A DNA stretch of 64,000 nt from Pseudohalocynthiibacter aestuariivivens (GTDB lineage: Bacteria > Pseudomonadota > Alphaproteobacteria > Rhodobacterales > Rhodobacteraceae), in NCBI RefSeq assembly GCF_018457175.1, contig NZ_JAGFNU010000009.1, forward strand, positions 122,566 to 186,565, given 5' to 3'. Shown piece by piece: positions 8,345 through 17,750 of the stretch; positions within the stretch are counted from its first letter, which is position 1, and every line of letters begins with the position of its first letter. The notes under the pieces were generated by a model. The model was not told the DNA's origin, did not search any database, and saw only the letters and a list, made by a program, of their open reading frames with translations. Position numbers and translations under genes: made by a program.

Positions 8345-9826
8345 TCAACGGGACACGAACTGACTTCCCAGCGGCTCGTCTGATGTGTTTATCCAAACCG
8401 TTTTTGGACGTGTGTAATCATAGATCGCCTGAAAACCGCTCTCCCTGCCGTAGCCCGAATTTTTCATCCCCCCGAATTCAGCAATAGGTGAAACCGCCCG
8501 GTAGGTGTTCACCCAGACAATTCCTGCTTTCACGGCCTTTGCCATACGCAGGGATCGCGCGCTGTTGCGTGTGAAAATTCCGGCGGCCAGCCCATGTTCG
8601 GAATTGTTCGCAAGGCGAATTGCCTCAGCCTCGTCCTTAAATCTTAGCACGCTCAGAACTGGCCCAAAAAGCTCCGTATCCAAGATGCGCAGATCCGGTG
8701 ATGGGCAGTCGATGATTGTGGGCTGGAAGAACATGTCACTGCTGGCATCAGCCCGCTTGCCACCGCAGAGTATTGTGCCGCCTTCCACTTGCGCATTGGC
8801 GACTTCGCGTTCGATGTTTTCAAGCTGCCCTGTTGTGCAAAGCGGGCCCATCTCGGTTTCATCCAACATCGGATCACCAATACGGATCGCTTTCGCAAGC
8901 TCGGTCATTTTTGCAAGAAATTCATCTGCGATGTCTTCGTGCAGTAGCAGACGAGACCCCGCAACACAGCTTTGGCCCGAAGCCCCGAAAATGCCAGAAA
9001 CAGCGCCATTTACCGCACTTTCAATCTCGGCGTCGTCAAAGACGATAAAAGGGGACTTGCCGCCAAGCTCGAGCGATACTTCGGCAAAGTTATTGGTCGA
9101 ATTCATCAGAACGTGACGCGCAGCAACAGGCCCTCCGGTAAATGCAATTCGCGCGACCAAAGGATGCGAAGTCAGGGATTTGCCGCATGGGTCACCGTGG
9201 CCAGTAACGATGTTGACGACCCCGTCTGGGATACCCGCTTCGGCGATCAGTTCACCAAATTCCAGCATCGGACCCGAGGCATATTCAGACGCTTTCAGAA
9301 CAACGGTATTGCCTGTGGCCAAGGCTGGTCCAATTTTCACAGCAGACAAGAACAACTGCGAATTCCATGGCACAACCGCGGCAATTACCCCGAGAGGTTC
9401 GCGTTCGGTAAAGACAAACATGTCCGGCTTGTCGATGGGCAGCGTTTCGCCGTGAATTTTATCAGCACAACCGGCGTAAAAATGGAAAAACTCCGAGATA
9501 TATTTAGCCTGCCAACGGGTTTCCTTCAGCATCTTTCCGGTATCTGTGGTTTCCGTTGCACCCAGATCTTCGGATCGGTCGGCAAGAAGGTCGGCCAGAC
9601 GCCGCAGACAATGGCCGCGTTCTGTTGCACTCATCCGTGACCATGGACCTTCATTAAAAGCACGGTCCGCTGCGCAAACGGCACGGTCTACATCTTCTGC
9701 AGTTGCCTCAGGTACACGCGCCCAGACTTGCCCTGTTGTTGGATTAAGAGAGTCAAACATCTTGCCGTCTGAGGCATTGACCCACTTGCCATCTATCAGC
9801 ATTTTATACTGTTTTAGCTTTGTCAT
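8345..9826 (-). CDS. NAD(P)-dependent aldehyde dehydrogenase
   Basis: 493 residues, standard for the superfamily. The oxyanion Asn lies in VVPWNSQLF (about 155), the general base is Glu253 in SLELGGKSP, and the nucleophile is Cys287 in GASGQSCVAGSR. It is related to betaine/aminobutyraldehyde and phenylacetaldehyde dehydrogenases, and the sequence does not pin the aldehyde. It starts 12 bases after the flavin reductase stop and is followed by the monooxygenase, so it probably oxidises an aldehyde released by oxygenation or by the thiamine-diphosphate enzyme of the same operon. Confidence 0.9.
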   Translation of the reverse strand: MTKLKQYKMLIDGKWVNASDGKMFDSLNPTTGQVWARVPEATAEDVDRAVCAADRAFNEGPWSRMSATERGHCLRRLADLLADRSEDLGATETTDTGKMLKETRWQAKYISEFFHFYAGCADKIHGETLPIDKPDMFVFTEREPLGVIAAVVPWNSQLFLSAVKIGPALATGNTVVLKASEYASGPMLEFGELIAEAGIPDGVVNIVTGHGDPCGKSLTSHPLVARIAFTGGPVAARHVLMNSTNNFAEVSLELGGKSPFIVFDDAEIESAVNGAVSGIFGASGQSCVAGSRLLLHEDIADEFLAKMTELAKAIRIGDPMLDETEMGPLCTTGQLENIEREVANAQVEGGTILCGGKRADASSDMFFQPTIIDCPSPDLRILDTELFGPVLSVLRFKDEAEAIRLANNSEHGLAAGIFTRNSARSLRMAKAVKAGIVWVNTYRAVSPIAEFGGMKNSGYGRESGFQAIYDYTRPKTVWINTSDEPLGSQFVSR

Positions 9827-9838
9827 TTTTGTGCCTAT

Positions 9839-10387
9839 CTAGTTCGTAGCAGCGCTGAATTTCGAAGATTGATCAGGATGCGGGACAACACGGTGATAAG
9901 CACCATCCAGATACGCGAGTGGCGCTTTTTGCCCCTCTCGAACGCTCTGGACATGACCGATCACAATGAGATGGCTCCCGGAAGTGACTGTTTGTTCAAT
10001 AACGCAGGAAAAGACAGTCGCTTCTACAATCTCGGGTGCGATACCCGGAGCGTTTTTGCAATCGATACCTGAAAATCGGTCGGACACATGATTGTCGTGC
10101 ATCCCGGCAAATCTGTTCGCAATCTCAGGGCTGTTTTGCGGCAAAACGTTTACGCAGAATGCACCGTTCCCCAAGACTGTTTCGGCGATCCGGCTGTTGG
10201 CCCGCAGACATATCAAAACTGTTGGCGGGTCTGCAGAAACCGATGAAAAGGCGCTCACGGTCGCCCCGTGACGGCCAGCAACACCATCCGTTGTCACGAC
10301 GGTCACGCTGGCTGCAACCCCACGCATCGCGTGAATAAAAGCATCACGTGGAGCCAGTTTGAGTTCACCAAAACTATCAAGAGTCAT
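9839..10387 (-). CDS. Flavin reductase-like protein (partner of the LLM monooxygenase)
   Basis: 182 residues of the HpaC/RutF-type flavin reductase domain. Recognisable are FIHAMRGVAASVTVVTTDGVAGRHGATVSAFSSVSADPPTVLICL near the start and NGAFCVNVLPQNSPEIANRFAG in the middle. It should reduce FMN with NAD(P)H and pass it to the monooxygenase at 7274. It is the first gene of the operon, with GAGGAG before the ATG, and diverges from a LysR gene whose likely binding site is at 10459-10489. Confidence 0.88.
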   Translation of the reverse strand: MTLDSFGELKLAPRDAFIHAMRGVAASVTVVTTDGVAGRHGATVSAFSSVSADPPTVLICLRANSRIAETVLGNGAFCVNVLPQNSPEIANRFAGMHDNHVSDRFSGIDCKNAPGIAPEIVEATVFSCVIEQTVTSGSHLIVIGHVQSVREGQKAPLAYLDGAYHRVVPHPDQSSKFSAATN

Positions 10388-10458
10388 CGCTGAATCTCCT
10401 CTGTTCGCGCTGTTTTGATCTCATGATTTTTGACAGAATTTGTATTATTTGAAAAACG

Positions 10459-10489
10459 AATTATTCTGCACATTAAATGCAAAATAATT
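10459..10489. promoter_or_regulatory. Inverted repeat, probable LysR operator
   Basis: The arms AATTATTCTGCA (10459-10470) and TGCAAAATAATT (10478-10489) match at 11 of 12 positions as inverted repeats around a 7-base AT-rich centre. They lie between the divergent flavin reductase and LysR genes. This fits the T-N11-A dyads bound by LysR proteins and would serve both promoters. Confidence 0.65.
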
Positions 10490-10508
10490 GCATTGAACGG
10501 AGAATGTC

Positions 10509-11363
10509 ATGAATATCATTTCCTTGCATACGTTTCTGGCCATCATTGAAACCGGTAGCCTGGTGCGTGCCTCGGAAAAGTTGAATGTCACGCAGTCAAC
10601 CGTCACGGCGCGCCTTAAAACGCTCGAACAAGACCTTGGCCAGGTTTTGCTGCATCGGCACAAGTCCGGTGTCAGTCTTACCCCGGCGGGCACCAAGCTG
10701 CTGCGCTATGCGAAGATCATGACGGGGCTTTGGCGGCAGGCCCGCCACGAAGCCGGGCTCCCTGCCGGAACCGAAGCTGTTTTTGCGTTCGGATGTCATC
10801 AGGACCTTTGGGACCAAAGCGGTAAATCTTTCTTCGACCGGGTTGCCGTGGAACATGCTGAAATGGGTATGTCGGTTTACCAGGGCAGCCAACAAGAACT
10901 AGAGGATTGGCTCGTCGCTGGCCTGACAGATGTTGTTCTGACGTATGAGCCTATCGCGCGTGGTAACAACACGATTTACGAATTACCGCCAGAAGAACTG
11001 GTTCTTTACTCTGACCGGCGAGATAGCCCTACAAAATTTGATCCCGGGTATATCTTCGTCGATCACGGCGAGGGCTACCGTCGCTGGCATGGTGAAGTTT
11101 ACTATGATGCTGGTACGGCACGCATTACTTTTTCTTCAGCCAGGTGGGCGCTGAAATACCTTCTGGAAAATGGAGGCTCTGCATATTTACCCGCTTCTTT
11201 AACGCGGCAGGAAGTACATGAGGAAAAGCTGTTCGCGATTGAAGCGGCAAAGATCTTCCTGAGAAAAAAATACCTCATCGTGAATGAAACCGCCGAGCAA
11301 AACTGGCCGTGGTTCGCACAAATGATCGAACAATTCAGAATCCCGATCACACGCAAAATCTAG
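10509..11363 (+). CDS. LysR-family transcriptional regulator
   Basis: 284 residues. The N-terminal winged helix covers about residues 1-60 (ISLHTFLAIIETGSLVRASE, then STVTARLKTLEQDLGQVLLHR), followed by a substrate-binding domain of the usual kind but on the short side. It diverges from the flavin-reductase operon with a strong inverted repeat in the 121-base gap. It is the probable activator of that operon and repressor of itself. GGAGA precedes the start. The inducer is unknown. Confidence 0.88.
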   Translation: MNIISLHTFLAIIETGSLVRASEKLNVTQSTVTARLKTLEQDLGQVLLHRHKSGVSLTPAGTKLLRYAKIMTGLWRQARHEAGLPAGTEAVFAFGCHQDLWDQSGKSFFDRVAVEHAEMGMSVYQGSQQELEDWLVAGLTDVVLTYEPIARGNNTIYELPPEELVLYSDRRDSPTKFDPGYIFVDHGEGYRRWHGEVYYDAGTARITFSSARWALKYLLENGGSAYLPASLTRQEVHEEKLFAIEAAKIFLRKKYLIVNETAEQNWPWFAQMIEQFRIPITRKI

Positions 11364-11454
11364 GGTTACCCATTTAGGGTACTCCGAAGAAAGTTCCCAA
11401 TCGTGTAGGTTAGCGCCTAAAGTTATCAGTCTTCCTTTTTCGGGAGCCGCCAAT

Positions 11455-12828
11455 ATGGAAATCTCAACCAACAACTCTGTTTGGCAAAAAGACCGCGCAC
11501 ATGTTTTGCACCCTCAAACTGATTTCAGCAGCTTTCATGATGAGGGAAGTCAGGTCATAGAGTCTGCAAAGGGCGTGCATGTCACCGACACAAAGGGCCG
11601 AAAGCTTCTGGACGGTATTGAAGGCCTTTGGTGCGTGAACATCGGGCACGGGCGCAAAGAAATGGCTGAGGCGATTTCGAAACAAGTCATGCAGATGCAA
11701 TACTACAATCCCTTTGGACATTCGACGAATATTTCAGCCGCCGAACTGGCACATTGGCTTTCTTGCAATGCGCCGGGTGAATTGAACCATGTCTACTACA
11801 CATGCGGCGGATCAACCGCAAATGATGCTGCAGTCAGGCTTGTTCATTACTACAACACAATCCGCGGGTTGCACCGCAAGAAGAAGATCATTTCGCGCAA
11901 TTACGCCTATCACGGTGCAACTTATGTTGCCGCAGAACTGACCGGAATTCACGCAACCAAAAATAGCTTTGACAGGGTCGCGCAGGATATCATTCACCAT
12001 ATTTCAGCGGCCGACATGTATGCAAAACCGGCCTACTGGAGCGAGACAGAATATTGCGACTTTCTTGTTCAGGAATTTGACGACCGCATTCAACAGCTTG
12101 GCCCAGACAATGTAGCGGCCTTCATCGCAGAGCCGATCATGGGCGCTGGCGGCGTCCTGATTGCGCCGGCAAGCTATAACAAACGGATGCACAGCGTCTG
12201 TAAAAAATATGACATGCTTTATATAGCCGACGAAGTTGTAACCGCGTTCGGGCGGTTGGGAGAATGGTTCGCCTCGGAGAATATTTATGATTATCACCCC
12301 GACATATAGGTTTCAGCCAAGGGGATAACATCAGGCTATGTCCCACTTGGCGCCACACTGATTTCCGACGAAATTTACGAGGTCATCAGCCGACCCCAAT
12401 TTGAAGGCGGCGTGTTTTCTATGGCGCTTACGTACTTCGGACACCCGGTTTCATGTGCGGCTGCGCTGAAGAACATTGAGATCATGGAGAATGAAAACCT
12501 GCTCGCGAACGCAAGTACCGTTGGTGACTATTTTCAGAAAGAGGCACTCTCTATGTTGCAGAACCCTGTTGTTGGTGACGTTCGCGGAAAGTGGCTAATG
12601 CTTGCCGTCGATATCGTTGCGGACAAATCGACAAAAGAAGCGTTCCCGGTTTCAGTGAGTGCCGGGCAATCGGTGTTCAACAAGTGCCTCGAGAAAGGCG
12701 TTATCGTGCAACCGGTTGGGGATCAGATCATTCTTTCCCCTCCAATTATCCTGGACAACTCACATTGCGATACGATGATCTCTGCGCTGTCAGAGGCTTT
12801 AGATGAGTTTGCCTCAGAACAAGGGTGA
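11455..12828 (+). pseudogene. Class III aminotransferase interrupted by one in-frame amber codon
   Basis: Read through, the frame gives a 457-residue PLP-dependent class III (omega-amino acid type) aminotransferase. It has GGSTANDAAVRL near residue 120, YHGATY near 150 and the cofactor aspartate in IADEVVTAFGR. A TAG at 12307-12309 (codon 285) falls four codons before the Schiff-base lysine expected in SAKGITSGYVPLGA (Lys289). The frame is undisturbed on both sides, and no other lesion is seen. The truncated 284-residue product would lack the catalytic lysine and be inactive. Recent inactivation, a sequencing error or suppression are all possible. It lies 91 bases after the LysR gene and before the SBP56 gene. 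Confidence 0.85.
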
Positions 12829-12971
12829 TCTGGAATCCGGAAAAGTATTCGCTGGTTTTACGCCAGGTCGATCTGCGCTGCGTTAGATGCGATTCTGGTC
12901 CAAACAATTGCGACTCTAAGATTTCGAGATTGTGGTGTACTCTGATAGCTTAGCAATCTGGGAGGATGAAA

Positions 12972-14372
12972 ATGACTGTAAGACCTGATCCAACATTTCA
13001 CGCATCTCCGAAACTCGCCATGGAGGCACCCGCAGAAACGCTGGCGTTCACACTCATGCTTAGCCCAGACGGATCGCAACCCGATGGTCTCGCCGTGATT
13101 GACGTAGATTCATCCTCATCTGACTATGGCAAAATCGTCCATCAGGTCATCATGCCTAACAAAGGCGATGAGTTTCACCATTTCGGCTGGAACGCCTGCT
13201 CTTCGGCTCTTTCACCCTTGACCGGTCACGCGTTTCTGGAACGTCGTTACCTGATAATTCCTGGCATTCGGTCTTCGCGAATTTACGTCGTTGACGTCAA
13301 AAATCCTCTGAAAGCCAAGATCCACAAAATTATTGAACCCGAAGAGGTGTTTGCCAAAACCGGTTACTCGAGACCGCACACCATCCATTGCGGTCCGGAA
13401 GGCATATATGTCTCAACTCTTGGCGGAGGCGGCAAAGACGGAACTGATGGTCCTCCCGGAATCTTCATTATGGATTGCGAAACATTCGACATTATCGGCC
13501 GTTGGGAAATGGACCGAGGTGTTCAGGATAAGCACTATGATTTCTGGTGGAACCTGCCGCGCGACTATATGGTCAGTTCGGAATGGGGACTGCCGCCCCA
13601 ATTTGAAAATGGGATCGTCGCCGAAGATCTGCTTTCGAACAAATACGGCCACTCGATCCATTTCTGGGATCTGCGCGGTCGCAAAAATGTTCAAACCATA
13701 GATCTGGGCGCAAACCATCAAATGGCGCTGGAAATTCGCCCAGCGCATGATCCGGTAAAGGAATATGGATTCTGTGGTGTGGTTGTTGATACGACCAACC
13801 TAGAAGGCGCGATCTTTACGTGGTGGCGCGAAAAGGACGGAACATTCAACGCCAAGAAAACAATAACGATTCCGCCGGTCGCCGCTGACCCAGACGATTT
13901 GCCTGATCTGCTGAAAGGTTTCAGTGCGGTGCCACCCTTGGTAACCGACATAGATCTAAGCCTCGACGATAAATATCTCTATGTTGCGTGTTGGGGAACT
14001 GGTGAGATGCATCAATATGATGTCAGTGATCCGATGAAGCCGGTTCTTGCGGGCAAGGTAGAAATTGGTGGGATCGTTGCCAAAACCAAGCATCCGAACG
14101 GCAAGGACTTTGGCTATGGCCCGCAAATGGTTGAAATCAGCCGTGACGGTAAGCGTGTCTATTGGACAAATTCGCTCTACTCGACCTGGGACGATCAGTT
14201 TTATCCCGGAGAAGGCGGGGCAGCAATGGTTAAGGCTGACGTCGGTGCAAACGGTGGGTTAACGCTGGACAAAAATTTCTGGGTTGAGTTTCCGAAAGGA
14301 TATCGCTCACACCAAATCCGTCTTGAAGGCGGTGATTGTTCGACAGACAGCTTCTGTTACCCGTCGGTCTGA
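12972..14372 (+). CDS. SBP56-family protein (selenium-binding protein / methanethiol oxidase-like)
   Basis: 466 residues from the ATG at 12972, six bases after GGAGG; an ATG at 12966 is too close to that site. The family signature is clear: HHFGWNACSS near residue 60, the SRPHTIHCGPEGIYVSTLGG segment near 140, HYDFWWNLPRDYMVSSEWG near 200, and C-terminal YRSHQIRLEGGDCSTD. The family folds as a beta-propeller, and bacterial members include methanethiol oxidase, which turns methanethiol into formaldehyde, sulfide and peroxide. No signal peptide is visible, unlike the periplasmic enzyme of Hyphomicrobium as I recall it, so the function is open. A membrane protein gene follows after three bases. 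Confidence 0.82.
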   Translation: MTVRPDPTFHASPKLAMEAPAETLAFTLMLSPDGSQPDGLAVIDVDSSSSDYGKIVHQVIMPNKGDEFHHFGWNACSSALSPLTGHAFLERRYLIIPGIRSSRIYVVDVKNPLKAKIHKIIEPEEVFAKTGYSRPHTIHCGPEGIYVSTLGGGGKDGTDGPPGIFIMDCETFDIIGRWEMDRGVQDKHYDFWWNLPRDYMVSSEWGLPPQFENGIVAEDLLSNKYGHSIHFWDLRGRKNVQTIDLGANHQMALEIRPAHDPVKEYGFCGVVVDTTNLEGAIFTWWREKDGTFNAKKTITIPPVAADPDDLPDLLKGFSAVPPLVTDIDLSLDDKYLYVACWGTGEMHQYDVSDPMKPVLAGKVEIGGIVAKTKHPNGKDFGYGPQMVEISRDGKRVYWTNSLYSTWDDQFYPGEGGAAMVKADVGANGGLTLDKNFWVEFPKGYRSHQIRLEGGDCSTDSFCYPSV

Positions 14373-14375
14373 TAA

Positions 14376-15035
14376 GTGTTTGAGATCGAAACGACGGCAG
14401 CTCTTTGGGGTGCCGTCGTAGCATCGGGCGTATACCACGGCGCAAACCCGGGTATGGGCTGGCCGTTGGCTGTTTCCGCTGCTCTTATGGAGCGGCGCAG
14501 ACTTGCGCTGATCACTGCTTTGGGTGCTTTGGCGGTGGGCCATTTCTTGGCCATGACTGCAATTCTGATACCATTCTCTACAATGACCGCTTTGGTGGAA
14601 TGGCAAAGCGAAATCCGAATTGGTGCTGGAATCATTGTCATCCTGCTGGGCATCTATTTGTTGATCAACAGGCGCCATCCCCGGTTTTTAGCCCGTGTAC
14701 CACCGCATCGGCTGGCGCTCTGGTCTTTTTTGGCGGCAACGGCACATGGCGCTGGCCTCATGCTGGCGCCGATCTATCTGGGAATTTGCGCTGTCGATGA
14801 ACTCGACGCGGGTCACCGCGCCGCATCAGAACTGATGAGCGCAAATATCGCGCAGGCTGTTTTAGTATCAGTCACGCATACTTTGGCAATGACAGTAACA
14901 GGTGGCCTTGCTGCCGTAGTCGTTTATTTCTGGCTTGGTTTGAAATTCGTTTCAAGAAGCTGGTTTAATCTTGATGTCGTTTGGGCGCTGAGCCTGATCC
15001 TGGTTGGATCAATCGGAATCTTAACTGCGTTATGA
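14376..15035 (+). CDS. Polytopic membrane protein, probably co-transcribed with the SBP56 gene
   Basis: 219 residues starting with GTG three bases after the previous stop. About six hydrophobic segments are visible, with a first-loop motif SGVYHGANPGMGWPLAV and a second histidine stretch ATAHGAGLMLAPIYLG. The paired HG motifs recall HupE/UreJ- or NreB-like metal permeases, but the likeness is weak and I do not assign a substrate. Tight coupling to the SBP56 gene suggests a joint role, for example metal supply or sulfur compound export. This is inference only. Confidence 0.65.
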   Translation: MFEIETTAALWGAVVASGVYHGANPGMGWPLAVSAALMERRRLALITALGALAVGHFLAMTAILIPFSTMTALVEWQSEIRIGAGIIVILLGIYLLINRRHPRFLARVPPHRLALWSFLAATAHGAGLMLAPIYLGICAVDELDAGHRAASELMSANIAQAVLVSVTHTLAMTVTGGLAAVVVYFWLGLKFVSRSWFNLDVVWALSLILVGSIGILTAL

Positions 15036-15172
15036 TATTCTGCCCCCGCTGGAGCAAGCTATTTAGGAAAAGTAACTGACTGGGGATAATCCCATTTACT
15101 TTCCAACTACGAGCGTACCCTTGTGTGGTGATTTTTTAGCTGGTGCGGCAGAAACCGTTGCTAATTCAAGAA

Positions 15173-16426
15173 CTAGGATTCACATTGGTCCGCACTCAGA
15201 GGCGTTAACAACAACAGCCCGATAGCGATTAACTTTAAAATACACGGAACCACCGCATAGAGCAGTGTCAGCATACCAACTGCTTCCACTGGGGCGGGAA
15301 TCCCTGGCTCAAGACCGCTACTCTCAAGGAGTGGAAGCACCGTAATCGCCGCAACAGCAAGGGTAAGCTTCGAGACGAATGACCACAGGCCAAAAGCCGG
15401 ACTCGCACTGTGAGAATGCTTTGCAACCCGGTCTGCAAAAATTGCAGGAAGCAAAGTAAGATCAGCCCCCAGCCCCAGACCCGAAGCAATGCATACAACC
15501 ATGAAAGACAGCACATCTCCGGCGCCCAGCAGAGATGCGTAAGCAAATGTAGCAACCGAAACTGACATACCCATAAGCAAGGCTTTTTTTGAAGAAACAC
15601 GTTTTGCAATATTGGCCCAGAACGGAGCACTCGCTGCTGCGGATACAAAGAAGAGTAGAAGCAATGGCCCCTCAAACCCGGGTGCATCCAACACAGTTTC
15701 CACAAAAAATAGGAACAATGTTGAGGTTACCGCAACAGGGGCTGCATTTACAAAAGCAATAAGCAGTAATTTTCGTACAACAGGGTCTTTCAGGATCGAA
15801 CAAAAGGCAAAGGGATTTTCACTTTTTTCAATGCTCCATTCCGGGGCCATCATCACGACAGCCAGAGTTACCCCCGCAACAAAAAATCCTGTGAACACGG
15901 TGAATGGAGAAGGCGATATCCAGATAAAAACCGTCGGCGCAATTGCCGCGATACAGATGCCTGCGAGCGCCCCAGTTTCCCGCCAACTGGCCAGCCGAAC
16001 ATGACCGATCTGGCTGGATCGCACAGCTTTTTCAACTCCCTGCGCATAGAATGTAATCGTGAGAAAGCTGAACCCTGAGAACAACAGCGCCAGCATGATG
16101 CCAAACCAGACAAGCGGGGTCGTCAAAGGCGTTACTGCAAACAACCCGGACATTCCCAGAACCATCATGCTTGCCGCTATTGCGACCGCAATACGCCTCT
16201 GGCGCCTAAGGGCACCAGAAAGCCACCCGAGCGCCGGGTCCTGAATGACATCAAAAAGTCTTAGGAAGAAAAGAATACCGGCTATGGAAGTAAGGCTAAC
16301 GCCGTATTCATCGATGAAAAATTTGGGCGCGTGAATGTAGATTGGCAAACCCGCGGATGCTAAAACCCCAGCAAAGACCGCATATGCCGGCAATCTTTCG
16401 AGCGTATTTTTGTTTTCCAAAGGCAT
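15173..16426 (-). CDS. MFS transporter (GPH/MFS_2-like)
   Basis: 417 residues with about twelve hydrophobic segments. The N-terminal half has DVIQDPALGWLSGALRRQRR, the loop 2-3 pattern of the glycoside-pentoside-hexuronide/cation symporter branch (D-P-x-x-G-x-x-x-D/R type). A central cytoplasmic loop lies at about residues 200-215. It should move a small solute across the inner membrane; the substrate is unknown. It is convergent with the SBP56-membrane protein pair and lies before the CIA30 gene on the same strand. Confidence 0.8.
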   Translation of the reverse strand: MPLENKNTLERLPAYAVFAGVLASAGLPIYIHAPKFFIDEYGVSLTSIAGILFFLRLFDVIQDPALGWLSGALRRQRRIAVAIAASMMVLGMSGLFAVTPLTTPLVWFGIMLALLFSGFSFLTITFYAQGVEKAVRSSQIGHVRLASWRETGALAGICIAAIAPTVFIWISPSPFTVFTGFFVAGVTLAVVMMAPEWSIEKSENPFAFCSILKDPVVRKLLLIAFVNAAPVAVTSTLFLFFVETVLDAPGFEGPLLLLFFVSAAASAPFWANIAKRVSSKKALLMGMSVSVATFAYASLLGAGDVLSFMVVCIASGLGLGADLTLLPAIFADRVAKHSHSASPAFGLWSFVSKLTLAVAAITVLPLLESSGLEPGIPAPVEAVGMLTLLYAVVPCILKLIAIGLLLLTPLSADQCES

Positions 16427-16477
16427 CTATCCAGCGTCGTCCTATTGGCGCTGACGTTGCGCGAAGATACAGCAACC

Positions 16478-17074
16478 TCAATAGAAACCCACACTGGCTA
16501 CGGATACGTCCGCGTCATAGTCGCGTCCGTATGCTACCACTCCAATACTACGGGCAGACTGAGGCCTTAGTGATGCCCGAAACGTCCGGCCCGAAGGTTT
16601 GAAACTGTCAAAGGGAATGCGAATTTCTTTCCAATCGGGCGCTGTTGTGAAAGATGCCTGATAATATTGCCAAGGTAAAACTGTGCCGGGCGTACGTACG
16701 TGCAAAAAATACTCTTCGCCGTTTCCGCGAACGGTTAATGTAATACCCTGCGCCGACCGGGGAATGCGGCTTTCAAGTTTGGTTCTGATCTGAATGAAGC
16801 CACCATTGTTCTCGGTGCTGACCTGGCCGCGAAGCCTTACATAGTTTTCGTTTGCTTCCCGAGCAAAGGACGCTTCACCGTTCGAGACGCCGCCCATGAC
16901 TTGGTCCGTAAAAAAGGCCCATCGCGTTTCGGGATCTGAAGTGAAGTCTTCAATCATGCGTTCGTCAGCTTTTGCAGAAACAGCAAGAAACCCGATTAGC
17001 ACCATAGAAAGCGTCAACGAGAGAGGAAAAGTTACTCTGGCAAATCTCATACGACAAAAGAGAGTTTGTGACAT
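16478..17074 (-). CDS. CIA30-domain protein, probably secreted
   Basis: 198 residues (or 190 from an ATG at 17050). The N-terminus has a basic start and a long hydrophobic stretch ending SAKA-DE, a likely Sec signal. The mature part is a CIA30-type beta-sandwich: MIEDFTSDPETRWAFFTDQVMGGVSNG, then NNGGFIQIRTKL, ITLTVRGNGEEYFLHVRT and WKEIRIPFDSF. Mitochondrial CIA30 assists complex I assembly, but bacterial secreted members have no firm role and may bind glycans. It stands between the MFS and fasciclin genes on the same strand with gaps too large to prove an operon. Confidence 0.78.
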   Translation of the reverse strand: MSQTLFCRMRFARVTFPLSLTLSMVLIGFLAVSAKADERMIEDFTSDPETRWAFFTDQVMGGVSNGEASFAREANENYVRLRGQVSTENNGGFIQIRTKLESRIPRSAQGITLTVRGNGEEYFLHVRTPGTVLPWQYYQASFTTAPDWKEIRIPFDSFKPSGRTFRASLRPQSARSIGVVAYGRDYDADVSVASVGFY

Positions 17075-17158
17075 TATACCAGTACCTTCTACTTAGTTGC
17101 GTTCCTGCGGTTACCCCTCAGCCAAATCAAATGGCTGAGGGCGAAACTCTCACGGTCC

Positions 17159-17641
17159 TTACTTAGGTAGAATGACCGCGTCGATCACATGGATAACGCC
17201 ATTTGACGCCTCGATATCAGCCTGAACAACGTTTGCTCCGTCGATCATTACGCCAGACATTGCATCAATCATGGCGGACTGACCGTTCACAGTCGCAACA
17301 TCCATTTTCTTGCCAGCGATATCACCTGACATGACCTTACCGGACACGACATGATAGGTGAGAATGGCGACCAACTGGTCCTTGTTCTCTGGCAGAAGCA
17401 GCGACTCAACTGTTCCTTCTGGCAATGCGGCAAAAGCCTCGTCTGTGGGCGCGAATACTGTAAATGGACCCTCGCCTTTCAGCGTGTCTACAAGGTCTGC
17501 GGCCTGAACAGCGGCAACCAATGTGTTAAAGCTACCCGCAGAAACAGCTGTATCGACGATATCCATTGAATGGCTATCAGCGAAAACTGGCGTTGCAAGA
17601 AGTGCTGCGGTTGTGACGGAAAGAAAGGTTCTGCGTAACAT
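17159..17641 (-). CDS. Fasciclin (FAS1) domain protein, secreted
   Basis: 160 residues. A Sec-type signal ([21 protein letters not shown]) is followed by one FAS1 domain with the H1 motif [18 protein letters not shown] at about 65-82, the YHVVSGKV segment near 107 and the H2-like end [12 protein letters not shown]. Such single-domain proteins are periplasmic or surface-bound and linked to adhesion. It appears monocistronic. Confidence 0.9.
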   Translation of the reverse strand: MLRRTFLSVTTAALLATPVFADSHSMDIVDTAVSAGSFNTLVAAVQAADLVDTLKGEGPFTVFAPTDEAFAALPEGTVESLLLPENKDQLVAILTYHVVSGKVMSGDIAGKKMDVATVNGQSAMIDAMSGVMIDGANVVQADIEASNGVIHVIDAVILPK

Positions 17642-17750
17642 GGTTTATCCTTTGGTTAGCCGTTGAATTGTACTGCTGTTACGCAGGCATTCACGGTTTG
17701 GATCAAAGAATTTGATACGCAATTTTGAAATGCTGAACTTTCTGTCAGCG

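Noticed and set aside
4138..10387. Rut pyrimidine-degradation operon
   Set aside because: A flavin reductase, LLM enzyme and hydrolase are present, but no RutB or RutC homologue, and the LLM enzyme and aldehyde dehydrogenase/thiamine-diphosphate partners do not fit.
12307..12309. Pyrrolysine or programmed readthrough of the amber codon
   Set aside because: No pyrrolysine genes in view and the residue at this site in relatives is not functionally special; mutation or read error is simpler.
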